Shown here: positions 18,761 through 27,563 of the stretch, piece after piece
Numbering within the stretch: the first letter of the stretch is position 1
Layout of the letters: each line of letters starts with the position of its first letter
DNA from: Planctomycetota bacterium
GTDB lineage: Bacteria > Planctomycetota > Phycisphaerae > Phycisphaerales > SM1A02
DNA: 64,000 nucleotides
Reading direction: 5' to 3'
Assembly: GCA_022574595.1 (NCBI GenBank)
Contig: JACZRS010000012.1
Location: 80,600 to 144,599, forward strand
Translations under genes and position numbers: made by a program
Notes under the pieces: generated by a model
The model's database searches: none
Told to the model about the DNA's origin: nothing
Seen by the model: only the letters and a program-made list of their open reading frames with translations

Positions 18761-18941
18761 GTGGTGCTAGGGCTACTAAAAGTGTTGGCTTACAACATCA
18801 TCCGGACTCAGTGGAATAAATTGTTGATGCTGATGTAGATGATATATCAAGGCTATTGAATAGACTTTGGCGTTATTATCGGAAATATTGATCGGCTCAA
18901 CATAGGCGCGCAGAAGGCGCGATTCTTGCATTTCTATTAGC

Positions 18942-19385
18942 ATGGAGATGGAGAATCGTTATAGTTCAAGTTCCTATGGCCCTGCCTTTCGACTGATATT
19001 CCATAGTGGTGTCAGCCTGGAGACAGCCTATCGCATCAGAAATGCTCGAGAAAACACTGCGGACTCGACGGGATGCGATGATCGATCTTGTCGCATTCGA
19101 CTTAATGCGGCTGAGCGCGAAATTTATCGAGCTCGAAATGGGCTTGATCGAAATGTTAGAAGATCGATTAGTGACACAGTCGAACTTACCCATGAACATG
19201 TTGATGACAATCGGCCGCCTAATGAGTTGTCATCACCACCAACTGAGCGCAAAGCCTATGCTCCAGATCCATTAGGTAAGCCATCACCAATAACCGAACT
19301 GCCACCAGAGAAGCCAATGACCCGCCTAGCAATCGATTATCTTCACATGCTTTATGTAGGCAACATAATTGATTTGATTGTATAA
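18942..19385 (+). CDS. Unknown 147-aa protein (uncertain gene)
   Basis: An open frame with ATG start but no clear Shine-Dalgarno sequence. The protein is Arg/Glu-rich and polar, with a proline-rich middle (DPLGKPSPITELPPEKP) and a hydrophobic end, LAIDYLHMLYVGNIIDLIV. A short DYLHML...DL pattern also occurs near the N-terminus of the M1 peptidase at 30751-33309, which mildly favours a real gene. Other frames of the same stretch are also open, so coding status is doubtful. If it is not a gene, 18761-19554 is a non-coding spacer. Confidence 0.35.
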   Translation: MEMENRYSSSSYGPAFRLIFHSGVSLETAYRIRNARENTADSTGCDDRSCRIRLNAAEREIYRARNGLDRNVRRSISDTVELTHEHVDDNRPPNELSSPPTERKAYAPDPLGKPSPITELPPEKPMTRLAIDYLHMLYVGNIIDLIV

Positions 19386-19391
19386 AGATCA

Positions 19392-19516
19392 GCGAGTCCC
19401 GATGGAATCGGGATGTCAACCCGGTTCGCGTCCGCACACAATTGCCCGCCCGCCAGCGCAACGTAATATTAATTTGCTATTACCCACGAGAACCGTGGCG
19501 ACACGCCCCGGCTCGC
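19392..19516 (+). repeat. MITE-like dispersed element, copy A (partner at 24196-24310)
   Basis: About 120 bp align with 24196-24310, with matching blocks such as TTCGCGTCCG, ACACAATTGC and CCCCGGCTCGC. The right terminal repeat is intact. The left side has been altered and now contains a palindrome, TCCCGATGGAATCGGGA (19397-19413), that also occurs at 55034-55050. It sits just 3' of a secreted dockerin-bearing gene, as copy B does. Confidence 0.75.
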
Positions 19517-19521
19517 TACCA

Positions 19522-19553
19522 ATGCCTTAATGCCTCGATGCCTTAATGCCTTT
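19522..19553 (+). repeat. Two tandem 16-bp units (ATGCCTTAATGCCT..)
   Basis: The units 19522-19537 and 19538-19553 differ only in their last two bases (CG against TT). Each is itself made of two ATGCCT steps. They lie directly after the stop of the minus-strand gene ending at 19555. Confidence 0.6.
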
Positions 19554-19554
19554 C

Positions 19555-22068
19555 TTATTCACACGGCCCCCAATTTGCGAAGAGGATGAGTAGATCGCTT
19601 GTGCCGACTATACCATCGCCATCAAAATCTGCTGAACCATCTGTACCCCATTGCGCAAAGAGTTCGAGCAGATCGCTTGTGCCGACACTTCCACTACCAT
19701 CGAGATCCCATGGGCAGCAGTCCAGTATTCCTTCCTGGAACTCGTAGGAACCCATGTCCACAATCGGGCAATCTCCCAAACCAGTATCCGGTGTTTTGGG
19801 ATCCTCAATGAAACGTGGGTTGCCGTCGAGATCGCTATCTATTCCTTTTGGCACGGTTGTATTGTCAGCCGCGTCAATACACGGTGAGCCAGCTGAAAGA
19901 CGATAGTCGCCTGATTCGGGGTCGACGAACATCGGATCGACAGCGATGTTACCGGCACCTTGCCAACCGCCTTCTACATTACTGTAAATGACAAATGTTG
20001 TAGAAGCTGGATCATCGAAGATATTTTCGGCGGAATTGAAGTAGACGATGCAGTTTCGCAGCGTTGCGTTGCTGGGGTGTGCATTGCTTCCATCGCTATA
20101 TATAGCGCCGCCTATTGCTGCAATGTTGCTGCTCATTGTACAGTTTAATAGCGAAGGACTACTCCTGTCATTAAAGATACCCCCACCTTCGTTTGCTGAA
20201 TTGCCTAAGAAGACACAGTTTAGCACGGTCGGCTGACTCTTTGAGAAGTTGTACATTCCCCCACCGCGTTCCTCAGCAGTATTATTGATAAATATACAGT
20301 TCATAACTATCGTATTGGTTCCCTGGTTGTACATCCCACCACCATCACTGGATGTGTTTTCACCGAACAAACAGTTCGTGACTATGGGGATTGCCGCTCC
20401 CGCGTTGTGCATCCCACCTCCGCCATCAACAGATGTATTAGCGATAAATATACAGTCAGTCACAATCGGAGAGGTTTCCGACCCGCCAAAAGAAAAGCTG
20501 TACATCCCTCCGCCCAGACTCCCCGAAGAATTGCCACTGAAGGTACAATTTATGATCGTAGGACTTGCTTCAGTAAAGTTCATCATTCCACCGCCGAAAC
20601 TGTTTCCTATCGAAGTGGCATGATTTTCAGTGAACATGCAACCGCTAAATGTGGGATTGCTGGATTCGCTGTAAGCTCCTCCACCCATGAATGCAGCCGA
20701 GTTTTCGGTGAAGGAGCAGTCGGTTAAAACAGGATGACCATTGAGAATAGATATTCCTCCACCACTGGTTGCAGAATTATCGTTGAACACACATTCGATT
20801 AGTGTCGATTCTCCGTTCTCTTCATAAAGTCCACCACCTGAGTTGGCCGAATTGCCGCTGAAGGTGCATTCGGTTAGTGTTGCAATAGAGCCAAAGCAGT
20901 AGATCCCGCCGCCGTGTTCTCCTGCGATGTTGTCATCAAAGCTGCAACCGGTCATCATTGAGTTGTCACTGATGTAGATTCCACCGCCCCGTTCATCGGC
21001 GGTGTTGGTGGTGAACATGCAGTCGATCAATGTGGCGTTGCCATTCTGGGCGTAGAGCCCGCCACCATCCACCACCGCGAGGTTCCCGCTGAATGTACAG
21101 CTGTTGAGTGATGGGCTGCCACCACTGTTGTAGAAACCGCCACCATTGGCTGCGAGGTTGTTGCTGAACGAGCAGTCAGTCAGTATTGGATCACCATCGT
21201 TGTAGACTCCTCCGCCAAGACCTGCCGAGTTGGAGCTAAACATGCAGGCGTTGAGAATTACCGGTTCACTGGAGTTGTTGTATATTCCACCGCCGACAAG
21301 CGCGAAGTTACCGCTGAATGTGCAATCGATCAGCGTTGGCTCACCATATAGATTGTAGAGTCCACCGCCTACATTGGCACTATTTCCTACCAGTGTACAG
21401 TTGGTCAAGGTTGCATTGCCAGAGTTAAAGATGCCGCCGCCATTTATTGCAGAATTGTCACTGAATGTGCAACTGGTAATCGTAGGGCTACCAAACCAAT
21501 TGTACATCCCACCGCCCCGATCATCTGGATCACTGCCGTCGGCATTGCCGGCTGTGATCGTTACCCCGTCTAAAATAGCTGTCGGATGAACAACGTAGCT
21601 GGCAGTTACGTGGTAGCTATTATCTTCATTATTGGAGAAGTTGGGGCCGTCATTGCCTAGCAGATCGCCGGAAAGGATCGTTTCATAAAGTTCAATATCA
21701 CGTGCATCGGGATCCTCAGCATTCACGCCTGCATATCCACCCATTATCGCTAGTCCCTGTATCAATAGAAACGTAGCTTCGCGATTACCCGTACCTTTGG
21801 GGTTTACCTCATCTCGATCAGGCTTATACATACCCTGTGCAATGTGAATCTCATTAATACTTTCATCATCTGCAGCTACAAGCGCATCTTGCAGAAAGCG
21901 AAATGCTGTTTCCCATGTCATACCGTCCCCGCCAAGCGGTGAATCGTCGTCTACAAATAAGATTAAACCGCCAGAGTTCGCACTAGGCTGTTCACCAATG
22001 TTTGAGCTGACAGATCCACTGATCAGTACTGATGCTAATACTGCAAGAACTGGCGTTAGATAATGCAT
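19555..22068 (-). CDS. Secreted right-handed beta-helix protein with dockerin-like C-terminus
   Basis: An N-terminal signal peptide (YLTPVLAVLASVLISGSVSS) is followed by about 25 repeats of the polymorphic-membrane-protein type, of the form GGGxYN...P.L..CTFSGNSA (about 160-690). These form a parallel beta-helix. Next comes a choice-of-anchor-Q-type region (NCIVYFNSAENI, VDPMFVDPESGDYRL, GSPCIDAADN). The end holds two dockerin-like EF-hand halves, DLDGSGSVGTSDLLELFAQWG and DFDGDGIVGTSDLLILFANWG. A good AGGAG lies 7 bases before the ATG. It is exported and probably surface-bound or matrix-associated. No catalytic residues are recognised. Confidence 0.85.
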   Translation of the reverse strand: MHYLTPVLAVLASVLISGSVSSNIGEQPSANSGGLILFVDDDSPLGGDGMTWETAFRFLQDALVAADDESINEIHIAQGMYKPDRDEVNPKGTGNREATFLLIQGLAIMGGYAGVNAEDPDARDIELYETILSGDLLGNDGPNFSNNEDNSYHVTASYVVHPTAILDGVTITAGNADGSDPDDRGGGMYNWFGSPTITSCTFSDNSAINGGGIFNSGNATLTNCTLVGNSANVGGGLYNLYGEPTLIDCTFSGNFALVGGGIYNNSSEPVILNACMFSSNSAGLGGGVYNDGDPILTDCSFSNNLAANGGGFYNSGGSPSLNSCTFSGNLAVVDGGGLYAQNGNATLIDCMFTTNTADERGGGIYISDNSMMTGCSFDDNIAGEHGGGIYCFGSIATLTECTFSGNSANSGGGLYEENGESTLIECVFNDNSATSGGGISILNGHPVLTDCSFTENSAAFMGGGAYSESSNPTFSGCMFTENHATSIGNSFGGGMMNFTEASPTIINCTFSGNSSGSLGGGMYSFSFGGSETSPIVTDCIFIANTSVDGGGGMHNAGAAIPIVTNCLFGENTSSDGGGMYNQGTNTIVMNCIFINNTAEERGGGMYNFSKSQPTVLNCVFLGNSANEGGGIFNDRSSPSLLNCTMSSNIAAIGGAIYSDGSNAHPSNATLRNCIVYFNSAENIFDDPASTTFVIYSNVEGGWQGAGNIAVDPMFVDPESGDYRLSAGSPCIDAADNTTVPKGIDSDLDGNPRFIEDPKTPDTGLGDCPIVDMGSYEFQEGILDCCPWDLDGSGSVGTSDLLELFAQWGTDGSADFDGDGIVGTSDLLILFANWGPCE

Positions 22069-22229
22069 TTTTCGTCTCCTAAGTTAGCGAGCCTTTCCCC
22101 ATAAGATGTGATTTTGCGCGGGAGTCGCTCTAGATGTGTATTACCAGTATATCGCCTATTGCTATTAATTCCATGCCTAATTACGAGATCAAGGCTAGAA
22201 TTAGCCCTAGTGGACGCTGAAATGCTCAT
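22056..22229 (-). CDS. Possible 57-aa leader ORF preceding the beta-helix gene
   Basis: An ATG at 22229 has an AGGAG six bases upstream and opens a frame that runs to a TAA at 22056, just inside the next gene's start. The peptide (MSISASTRANSSLDLV...) has no recognisable family. The ribosome site and start codon sit in a stretch duplicated from the front of the gene at 22349-23812, so this may be only a copied expression signal with a chance frame behind it, or a short coupled leader peptide. Confidence 0.3.
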   Translation of the reverse strand: MSISASTRANSSLDLVIRHGINSNRRYTGNTHLERLPRKITSYGERLANLGDEKCII

Positions 22230-22331
22230 GATGTACTCCTATTTGTTACTAGTAGACAAATACATTTCAACCGATGACATTGCTCGGGGCAAGGGCTGTA
22301 ATAAGCAAATAGCACAGCAAACTTCGGCCAC
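22225..22331. repeat. Duplicated upstream/spacer segment, copy 1 (partner at 23810-23918)
   Basis: The stretch from CTCATGATGTACTCC onward matches 23810-23918 almost exactly for the first 70 bases, then more loosely for another 35. In both copies the minus strand reads AGGAGTACATC-ATG. The copy carries a ribosome site and start codon with it. Confidence 0.8.
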
Positions 22332-22348
22332 AATGCCTTTTGTCTTCT

Positions 22349-23812
22349 TCATTCACAGTCACCAAAGTGTGTTGCTAACTCTTTTACATCTTGACCATTC
22401 ACAATGCCGTTGCCGTTAAAATCCCATGGACAATTTTCGGGATCATCGCAAGGGCCGAAATTGTTAATTATTTCCAATAGATCAAGAACTCCAACTTCCC
22501 CATCACCGTTGATATCCCATGGGCACTTTCCGGGGGTGCCGAAGTCGATCATGAATGCGCCCTCGGTTTCGTCATCAAGAATGGCAACGAAGATGATGTA
22601 CCGGCCGTTGTCACTCATAGCGAATGGTTGCGAAAAATTGTCCGAAGCCAGTGAATTGAAGATGAACCCTTCTTTGGTCGACACACCCTCACGTACCAGA
22701 AAATTCAGGTCCAGCAGCAGCCCTCTGAGTTCACTATCGTCGTCCGGGTTGTCCCACCTGCCCATCCAAAGTACCTGGCTGAGATCGTTAATCAGAACAG
22801 GAAGTATTGCATCTGGTTTAATCGGTGCGCCGTTCGTGCCCGGAAGCACATCACCTTTCTGAACGAGTTTTTCTCCATTGCGGTCAATAATAAAGTTGGA
22901 TTGAGAATCACCGTAAATCCCACCATATAGCACATAGCCGCCACGATTGTTTAAATCTACGCTTGCAGCTGGTCCAAGATGACTCCAATTCCGCCCTTTG
23001 ATGGGCGAGGGGCTTCCTTCCTGGGCCACTAGAAAGTCATTGATATAGACTACCCTTAATGTTGGAGCTACGGTAATTCGAGCCCCGAACATCACATCGC
23101 CAGCATCATTGATCGCGTAGAGACCCGAATAACTATTGGGAAACAAGATGATCGGCTCGCTCTGCCCAGGCAGAATGTCGCCTTCCTTGAATACTACCGT
23201 CTCCGTGATGCCAGCGCCATCGGCATTAGGTGTAACGATGACCAGTGCCCGATCGTCGGATCCAGGGATGTTGGGGTCATCGACTTGTGCGCTTAAGAGA
23301 ATTTGCGGCGGGTCATTGCTGTTAATTTGTGTTCCAAAGATCCATTGATAGGTCGTACCAGGTGTAAAATCTTCAGCGGCTGAAATATCGCCTTCCAGTA
23401 GGAGCAAGTCCGTATTGAAGTAAACTCCTAGATACGCATTATTACTCACAATTTCGAACTCCCAGCCGCTGTTACCTTTGTTGTTAACGTTGATCGATCT
23501 GAATTTATGTATATAACTACCTTTCGGTTCATCCAGAGGGCTGCATAGGCTTAGAAGTATGTCTCCTCCACGAAGAAGAGCGTTTGAGCAATAGCCATCG
23601 TCAGCAATGACTTCGACAATCCATACGCCGTCGTTGTTTATGGTGACTTTGTTGACAGAATGAACGATTCCCAAGTCAGGTACATTATCCCCTTCAAGTA
23701 CCAGAGGTGTAATGGTGAACGGTTGATCGGCACCTGCGTGCGCTGATATTGGCAGGGGTAGAAGAATGCAATTTGCGATGAAGCATGCTAGAAGAGTTGC
23801 TGAGGTTCTCAT
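22349..23812 (-). CDS. Secreted NxxGxxxF-type tandem-repeat protein with dockerin-like C-terminus
   Basis: A signal peptide (LLACFIANCILLPLPISAHA) precedes a body of beta-rich repeats with the recurring themes EGDxxPG and INNDG/INDAGDVMFGA. This places it in the same loose family as the genes at 57589 and 61031, which have NGAGQTAF repeats. The body is followed by two dockerin-like halves (CPWDINGDGEVGVLDLLEIINNFG and CPWDFNGNGIVNGQD). The ATG is preceded by AGGAG at six bases. The repeat body probably forms a propeller-like shell. No enzymatic motif is seen. It is transcribed towards the beta-helix gene, with a 280-bp spacer. Confidence 0.75.
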   Translation of the reverse strand: MRTSATLLACFIANCILLPLPISAHAGADQPFTITPLVLEGDNVPDLGIVHSVNKVTINNDGVWIVEVIADDGYCSNALLRGGDILLSLCSPLDEPKGSYIHKFRSINVNNKGNSGWEFEIVSNNAYLGVYFNTDLLLLEGDISAAEDFTPGTTYQWIFGTQINSNDPPQILLSAQVDDPNIPGSDDRALVIVTPNADGAGITETVVFKEGDILPGQSEPIILFPNSYSGLYAINDAGDVMFGARITVAPTLRVVYINDFLVAQEGSPSPIKGRNWSHLGPAASVDLNNRGGYVLYGGIYGDSQSNFIIDRNGEKLVQKGDVLPGTNGAPIKPDAILPVLINDLSQVLWMGRWDNPDDDSELRGLLLDLNFLVREGVSTKEGFIFNSLASDNFSQPFAMSDNGRYIIFVAILDDETEGAFMIDFGTPGKCPWDINGDGEVGVLDLLEIINNFGPCDDPENCPWDFNGNGIVNGQDVKELATHFGDCE

Positions 23813-23918
23813 GATGTACTCCTATTTGTTACTAGTAGACAAATAAAATTCAACCGACGACATTGATCGGGGTTAGGTCTGCAATCACGCACATTGCGTA
23901 GCGAACTTCGGCTACGAT
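23810..23918. repeat. Duplicated upstream/spacer segment, copy 2
   Basis: Partner of 22225-22331. This copy carries the working start region of the gene ending at 22349. Similarity includes the tail block AACTTCGGC(C/T)AC, which lies directly before the next minus-strand gene end in copy 1. Confidence 0.8.
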
Positions 23919-24327
23919 TTGGCGAATCAATTTCTTGCAGCGACAACTGTGGGCATAAGCGCAAAAGCAGCACTGCAAGCGAAAGTTAGATTGTCGACCG
24001 GGGTGGGAGTATTAAGGTGCCGGAGGATCCGGCGTATGAGGGCAATTCGTATATATAGAGAACCAGTCCGGTCAGAAAAATGTCTTATCCATTTACAGGA
24101 TACGAGACATTTTCGGCTAGGTTGCGGTGAGTCCGAGAAAATCTCCTGTATTACAGCTAACACGCTGATATCAACGTATTTAGGATATGTTAGAAGCGAG
24201 CCGGGTTGTGTCAACCCAGTTCGCGTCCGTACACAATTGCTTGCCCGACAGCGCAAGGTAATACTAATTTGCATTACCAACGAGAACCGGGGCGGCACGC
24301 CCCGGCTCGCAATATACGTTACTTCTA
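23919..24327. other. Gene-free spacer with a long hairpin and a MITE-like element
   Basis: Open frames on both strands here look like chance. The notable parts are a hairpin at 24077-24113 (AAAATGTC/GACATTTT, extended by TATCC/GGATA) and the element at 24196-24310. The rest shows nothing I can name. Confidence 0.6.
24196..24310. mobile_element. MITE-like element, copy B, with 10-bp perfect terminal inverted repeats
   Basis: The ends are GCGAGCCGGG (24196-24205) and CCCGGCTCGC (24301-24310), exact reverse complements. Inside the left end is a second hairpin, GGGTTG-TG-TCAACCC. No open frame of a transposase lies inside. Copy A at 19392-19516 shares the internal sequence. Terminal repeats and small size suggest a non-autonomous transposable element, but no target duplication is evident. 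Confidence 0.55.
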
Positions 24328-25086
24328 CTAGCACGGCCCCCAATTGGCGAAGAGTGTGAGCAAATCACCGGTATCTACGACTCCGCTTCCATCGAAATCT
24401 GCGGATCCTGCTGTTCCCCATTGCGCAAAGAGTTCTAGCAGATCGCTCGTGCCGACACTTCCACTACCATCGAGATCCCAAGGGCATGGTGAGCCAGGGG
24501 AATCCCCAATCGTCAGGTCATCCATAACAAAACTACCACCGTTGGTAGCTCCGCCGTTTTCAAGACCTAGATGAATGGACTGGATTTCCAGATTTGAAGT
24601 GATACCCCAGAATGAGGCCCCTACAGGAAGCGCAACGTCCAAAGTACTGTTGTCGCCAAACGTGATGAATGCGTGGTATGGCAGTGCGGCTGAATTGCCC
24701 TCAATGTTGAATCCAACGCCGAACACACCACTAGCTGAACCGACGGAAGTTGTCGTGAAGCTCACCTCGTAGGAACCGTTGCAACCCGCACAGTAATTGC
24801 GATCATTTACGGGTCCTTGAATAATATTCCAGTTGGCGAATTGGGTGGTGAAGTAGTCCGTTTCACCAAAGATACTATTCATTTGTGCATTGGAGTGAAT
24901 GTCTATTACATCGATATCGAGTACGTCACCATGTTGATACGCCTTGTCTTCGTAGTCATCGATAATGATAGTTCCTAGTGTGCTTTCAAATGTCGGGCGA
25001 TCATTGTACTGCGTAGTCCCGCCTGCCATCGCGGGTATCACAAAAAGCAAAGCCGCACTAAGTCCACATAATGTTGTTTTTCTCAT
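24328..25086 (-). CDS. Secreted protein with dockerin-like C-terminus, unknown function
   Basis: The signal peptide MRKTTLCGLSAALLFVIPAMA ends at about residue 21. The middle looks like a beta-sandwich with a Cys pair (NYCAGCNGSYEVSF) and a run typical of choice-of-anchor/PEP-type exported proteins (FGVGFNIEGN, ITFGDNSTLDV, FVMDDLTIGD). The end has two dockerin-like halves, DLDGSGSVGTSDLLELFAQWG and DFDGSGVVDTGDLLTLFANWG. The first is nearly identical at nucleotide level to the same part of the gene at 19555. I cannot assign an activity. Confidence 0.75.
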   Translation of the reverse strand: MRKTTLCGLSAALLFVIPAMAGGTTQYNDRPTFESTLGTIIIDDYEDKAYQHGDVLDIDVIDIHSNAQMNSIFGETDYFTTQFANWNIIQGPVNDRNYCAGCNGSYEVSFTTTSVGSASGVFGVGFNIEGNSAALPYHAFITFGDNSTLDVALPVGASFWGITSNLEIQSIHLGLENGGATNGGSFVMDDLTIGDSPGSPCPWDLDGSGSVGTSDLLELFAQWGTAGSADFDGSGVVDTGDLLTLFANWGPC

Positions 25087-25381
25087 TGAATATCTCCTTC
25101 TGCGGAACCTGAATCAAAACCAAACCAGGCACCGATGTGTAGTTTCTAAGTTCAATTCTGCTTTCTCATCCAGAAGTACGATTATTAGTAATCCCTACCC
25201 TACCAGCAGCAGCATCTTGGGAGCAAGAACAAAATCCTCAATTTCCGCGTGCTCACGGCGTTCAGGTGTGTCCCTGAACGTAAGTTCCTTCCATGTATGG
25301 AGTTATAATCCAGATTTCCTATGCCAAATTGCTCATTCCTGGATGGTCAAGACCCTCATGGCAAGGCAGGCAAAAACCTGA
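25087..25381. other. 295-bp spacer, promoter region of the gene at 24328
   Basis: No gene or clear repeat is seen. A purine-rich AGAAGGAGATATTCA lies before the minus-strand start at 25086, which is a strong ribosome site (AGGAG). Confidence 0.5.
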
Positions 25382-25900
25382 TTAAGCCTTAACGTATGGT
25401 AATAACTGTGGGGGCAGATTCTTAAGGCCGCGTCGCTGGGCTTTTTTTACGGCGTATTTAATCGATTCATCCATGCGCTTTTGTACAGCTTCGGTGACGT
25501 TGAAGCGTTTATCACGCATGGTATCTAATGACCATTTCCATGCGTAGTACTCTTCCAGGCAGCGCGGCTTATATGTGCCAAATCCAATAGCGTGATGACC
25601 CACTTCGTGCAGGAAGATAGCGCAGCTCATTGGACCTTTGGGGTATGGTGATTCGATAAGTTTGGCTTCTCCACCATCTGAGTAGCGCACGATCCAGGCG
25701 CAGCCGCTTGAGCTGTTGCGCCATTTTCTAATACGCAGGCCATACGTTTGTTTCATTTCTAGTACTAACTCATCATAGCGCAAACGCATTGGAGATGGTT
25801 TAGTTAGTGGGCGTATAACCTTGTTAATTGGTTTGTGCGCAGGCGGCGTGCGCTTGGCAATCCCCAGCAGATGCCAAAGTGTTTTGGCTGGCCATTTCAT
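25382..25900 (-). CDS. Putative zinc metallopeptidase-like protein (HExxH)
   Basis: The 172-aa protein has FLHEVGHHAIGFG at about residue 97, a zincin HExxH motif, followed 16 residues later by CLEEYYAWKWSLD. A glutamate in an EExxA setting is typical of ImmA/IrrE-like and SprT-like zinc sites. The N- and C-termini are basic. There is no signal peptide. The ATG overlaps the fmt stop by 4 bp, so it is co-translated with the initiation-tRNA gene. The protein family is not one I can name with certainty. Peptidase activity is inferred from the motif. Confidence 0.6.
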   Translation of the reverse strand: MKWPAKTLWHLLGIAKRTPPAHKPINKVIRPLTKPSPMRLRYDELVLEMKQTYGLRIRKWRNSSSGCAWIVRYSDGGEAKLIESPYPKGPMSCAIFLHEVGHHAIGFGTYKPRCLEEYYAWKWSLDTMRDKRFNVTEAVQKRMDESIKYAVKKAQRRGLKNLPPQLLPYVKA

Positions 25901-26814
25901 AAAGCTTCTAACCTTGCGCCAATGGGTAAATAGTGGCCACGCCTATAGGCATCAAAGGACATGGATTTCCCACCCGGCGGCTGAACCGCAAGTAAACGAA
26001 CAGCACCCGATGCACAGGTAACTGTTCCATCATCTAAAATTTGCCCAGGCCATGCTTCTTTACAAGATTCATCCACCACATCAACTCTAAGAATCCGCAG
26101 CCGCTGATCATTGTGCATTACTGTACAACCTGGCCAGGGAGTTAAACCATGAATACGAGATTGTACTGCTCGGGCAGGCTGATCAAAGCTAACCGTTCCA
26201 TTAGCCTTGCTCATCTTGGGAGCTTTCGAGGCTAGCTTTTCATCCTGCGCAATAGCCTTTAGGTTACTTACCTGAAAATCGCTAAGTGTTTGAGCTACTA
26301 AAACAGGGCCAAGTTCTGAAAGTGTTAGTTCCAATTCGCCAGCTGTTTTTAGTGGGTCAATCGCAATAGATTTCTGCAACAATACATCGCCTGCATCTAT
26401 GCGGTTTGATAGGCGAATCACACTGACACCGGTTTCACTTTCACCATTAATCACTGCCCAATTAATGGGAGCGGCGCCACGATATTTCGGCAAAAGTGAA
26501 GCGTGAAGATTTATCGCAAGCTCATATTCCAATAGCGCAACCCCTAATTTTTGCCCAAAGGCAATTACGATCAAAGCTTCTGGACGTACAGACGCTATTT
26601 GCTCGACAACACCTGGCTCATTGACATCTTCTGGTTTTATTACCGCTAACCCTAATGTTTCAGCAAATGCTGCAATAGGCGTAGGGCTAAGCCTGCGTTT
26701 GCGGCCTGCGGGTCGATCCGGCTGCGTTACTACGAGCACCACCTCATGCTCAGCACTAAGCTGTTGCAAAGTGGGTTTGCCGAAATCTCCGGAACCAAAG
26801 TAAACTAACCGCAT
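25897..26814 (-). CDS. fmt: Methionyl-tRNA formyltransferase Fmt
   Basis: Fmt formylates the initiator Met-tRNA with 10-formyl-THF. The start MRLVYFGSGDFGKPTL and the catalytic block LHASLLPKYRGAAPINWAVI are diagnostic. The C-terminal tRNA-binding domain has IHGLTPWPGC. Length (305 aa) is normal. It lies 65 bp after def on the same strand, the common def-fmt pair of formyl-methionine cycling. Confidence 0.95.
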   Translation of the reverse strand: MRLVYFGSGDFGKPTLQQLSAEHEVVLVVTQPDRPAGRKRRLSPTPIAAFAETLGLAVIKPEDVNEPGVVEQIASVRPEALIVIAFGQKLGVALLEYELAINLHASLLPKYRGAAPINWAVINGESETGVSVIRLSNRIDAGDVLLQKSIAIDPLKTAGELELTLSELGPVLVAQTLSDFQVSNLKAIAQDEKLASKAPKMSKANGTVSFDQPARAVQSRIHGLTPWPGCTVMHNDQRLRILRVDVVDESCKEAWPGQILDDGTVTCASGAVRLLAVQPPGGKSMSFDAYRRGHYLPIGARLEAL

Positions 26815-26879
26815 ATGAGCCTTTGTAACTTTTTAAGCAATTCAATATTCTTAGTGTAATGATAACTCGTCTGAGCGAT

Positions 26880-27401
26880 TCAGGTTTTAGATGCATTGAC
26901 AAGTTCTTTGAGCGGTTTGCGGTTTGCGAGGCGGTCAATTTTGCTCATTCGATCAGTAATTAGGATGCCTTGTATGTGATCAAATTCGTGCTGCCAAATT
27001 CGAGCTAGCAGTTCATCGCTTGATAGCACAAATTCATTTCCGTCTAGATCCCTGGCTTTGATTGTTGCGGATTGGGATCTTAGGATTTCCGCATTTATAC
27101 CCGGTAAGCTCAGGCAACCTTCTTCACGGCTGACTAGTGTAGGGCTGAGATTCTCCAATGTAGGATTGATATAGACCCTTGCAGTCCCACCTTCGGGGTC
27201 ATCTCGGGCAACAAACATTCGCCAGGAAAGCCCGATTTGGGGTGCTGCAAGCCCAAGTCCCTCTGCCTCCTGCATGAGCATCATCATACGAGCCGCAACG
27301 TCCTTGACCTTCTGGTCTATTTTGTCGATGGATTCTGCACGACAACGCAGGACGGGGGCGGGGTAGTGAAGGATATACAAGGTTTCGATATCTTCGGGCA
27401 T
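26880..27401 (-). CDS. def: Peptide deformylase Def
   Basis: Def removes the N-formyl group from new proteins with a metal ion. All three motifs are present: GLGLAAPQIG, EGCLSLPG and HEFDHIQG, where the Cys and two His bind the metal. Length (173 aa) is normal. It is first in a def-fmt-metallopeptidase-like operon, divergent from the TPR gene at 27564. Confidence 0.96.
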   Translation of the reverse strand: MPEDIETLYILHYPAPVLRCRAESIDKIDQKVKDVAARMMMLMQEAEGLGLAAPQIGLSWRMFVARDDPEGGTARVYINPTLENLSPTLVSREEGCLSLPGINAEILRSQSATIKARDLDGNEFVLSSDELLARIWQHEFDHIQGILITDRMSKIDRLANRKPLKELVNASKT

Positions 27402-27563
27402 GAATATATGCTACACGCCCCACAGACTGACAACCAACACGGGCGGGGGATTGACCATATATGCCTATCCTCCTACCTTTGGATAGTTAGCTATTAATGC
27501 CAATGCAACTGCCACCACATGTGGTGCGAAATTAGATTGCAGGTTTTATCTCAGGAGCGTTCC

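Noticed and set aside
19006..19275. 89-aa plus-strand frame in the queA-dockerin spacer
   Set aside because: It competes with the longer frame at 18942-19385 and has no ribosome site. Both may be chance.
20000..21600. Plus-strand frames antisense to the beta-helix gene (for example 20249-20623)
   Set aside because: They mirror the repeats of the minus-strand gene, a codon-bias shadow with PPP-rich products.
23919..24359. 146-aa plus-strand frame and an opposing 138-aa frame
   Set aside because: Both cross the MITE-like element and the hairpin, and have no family resemblance.
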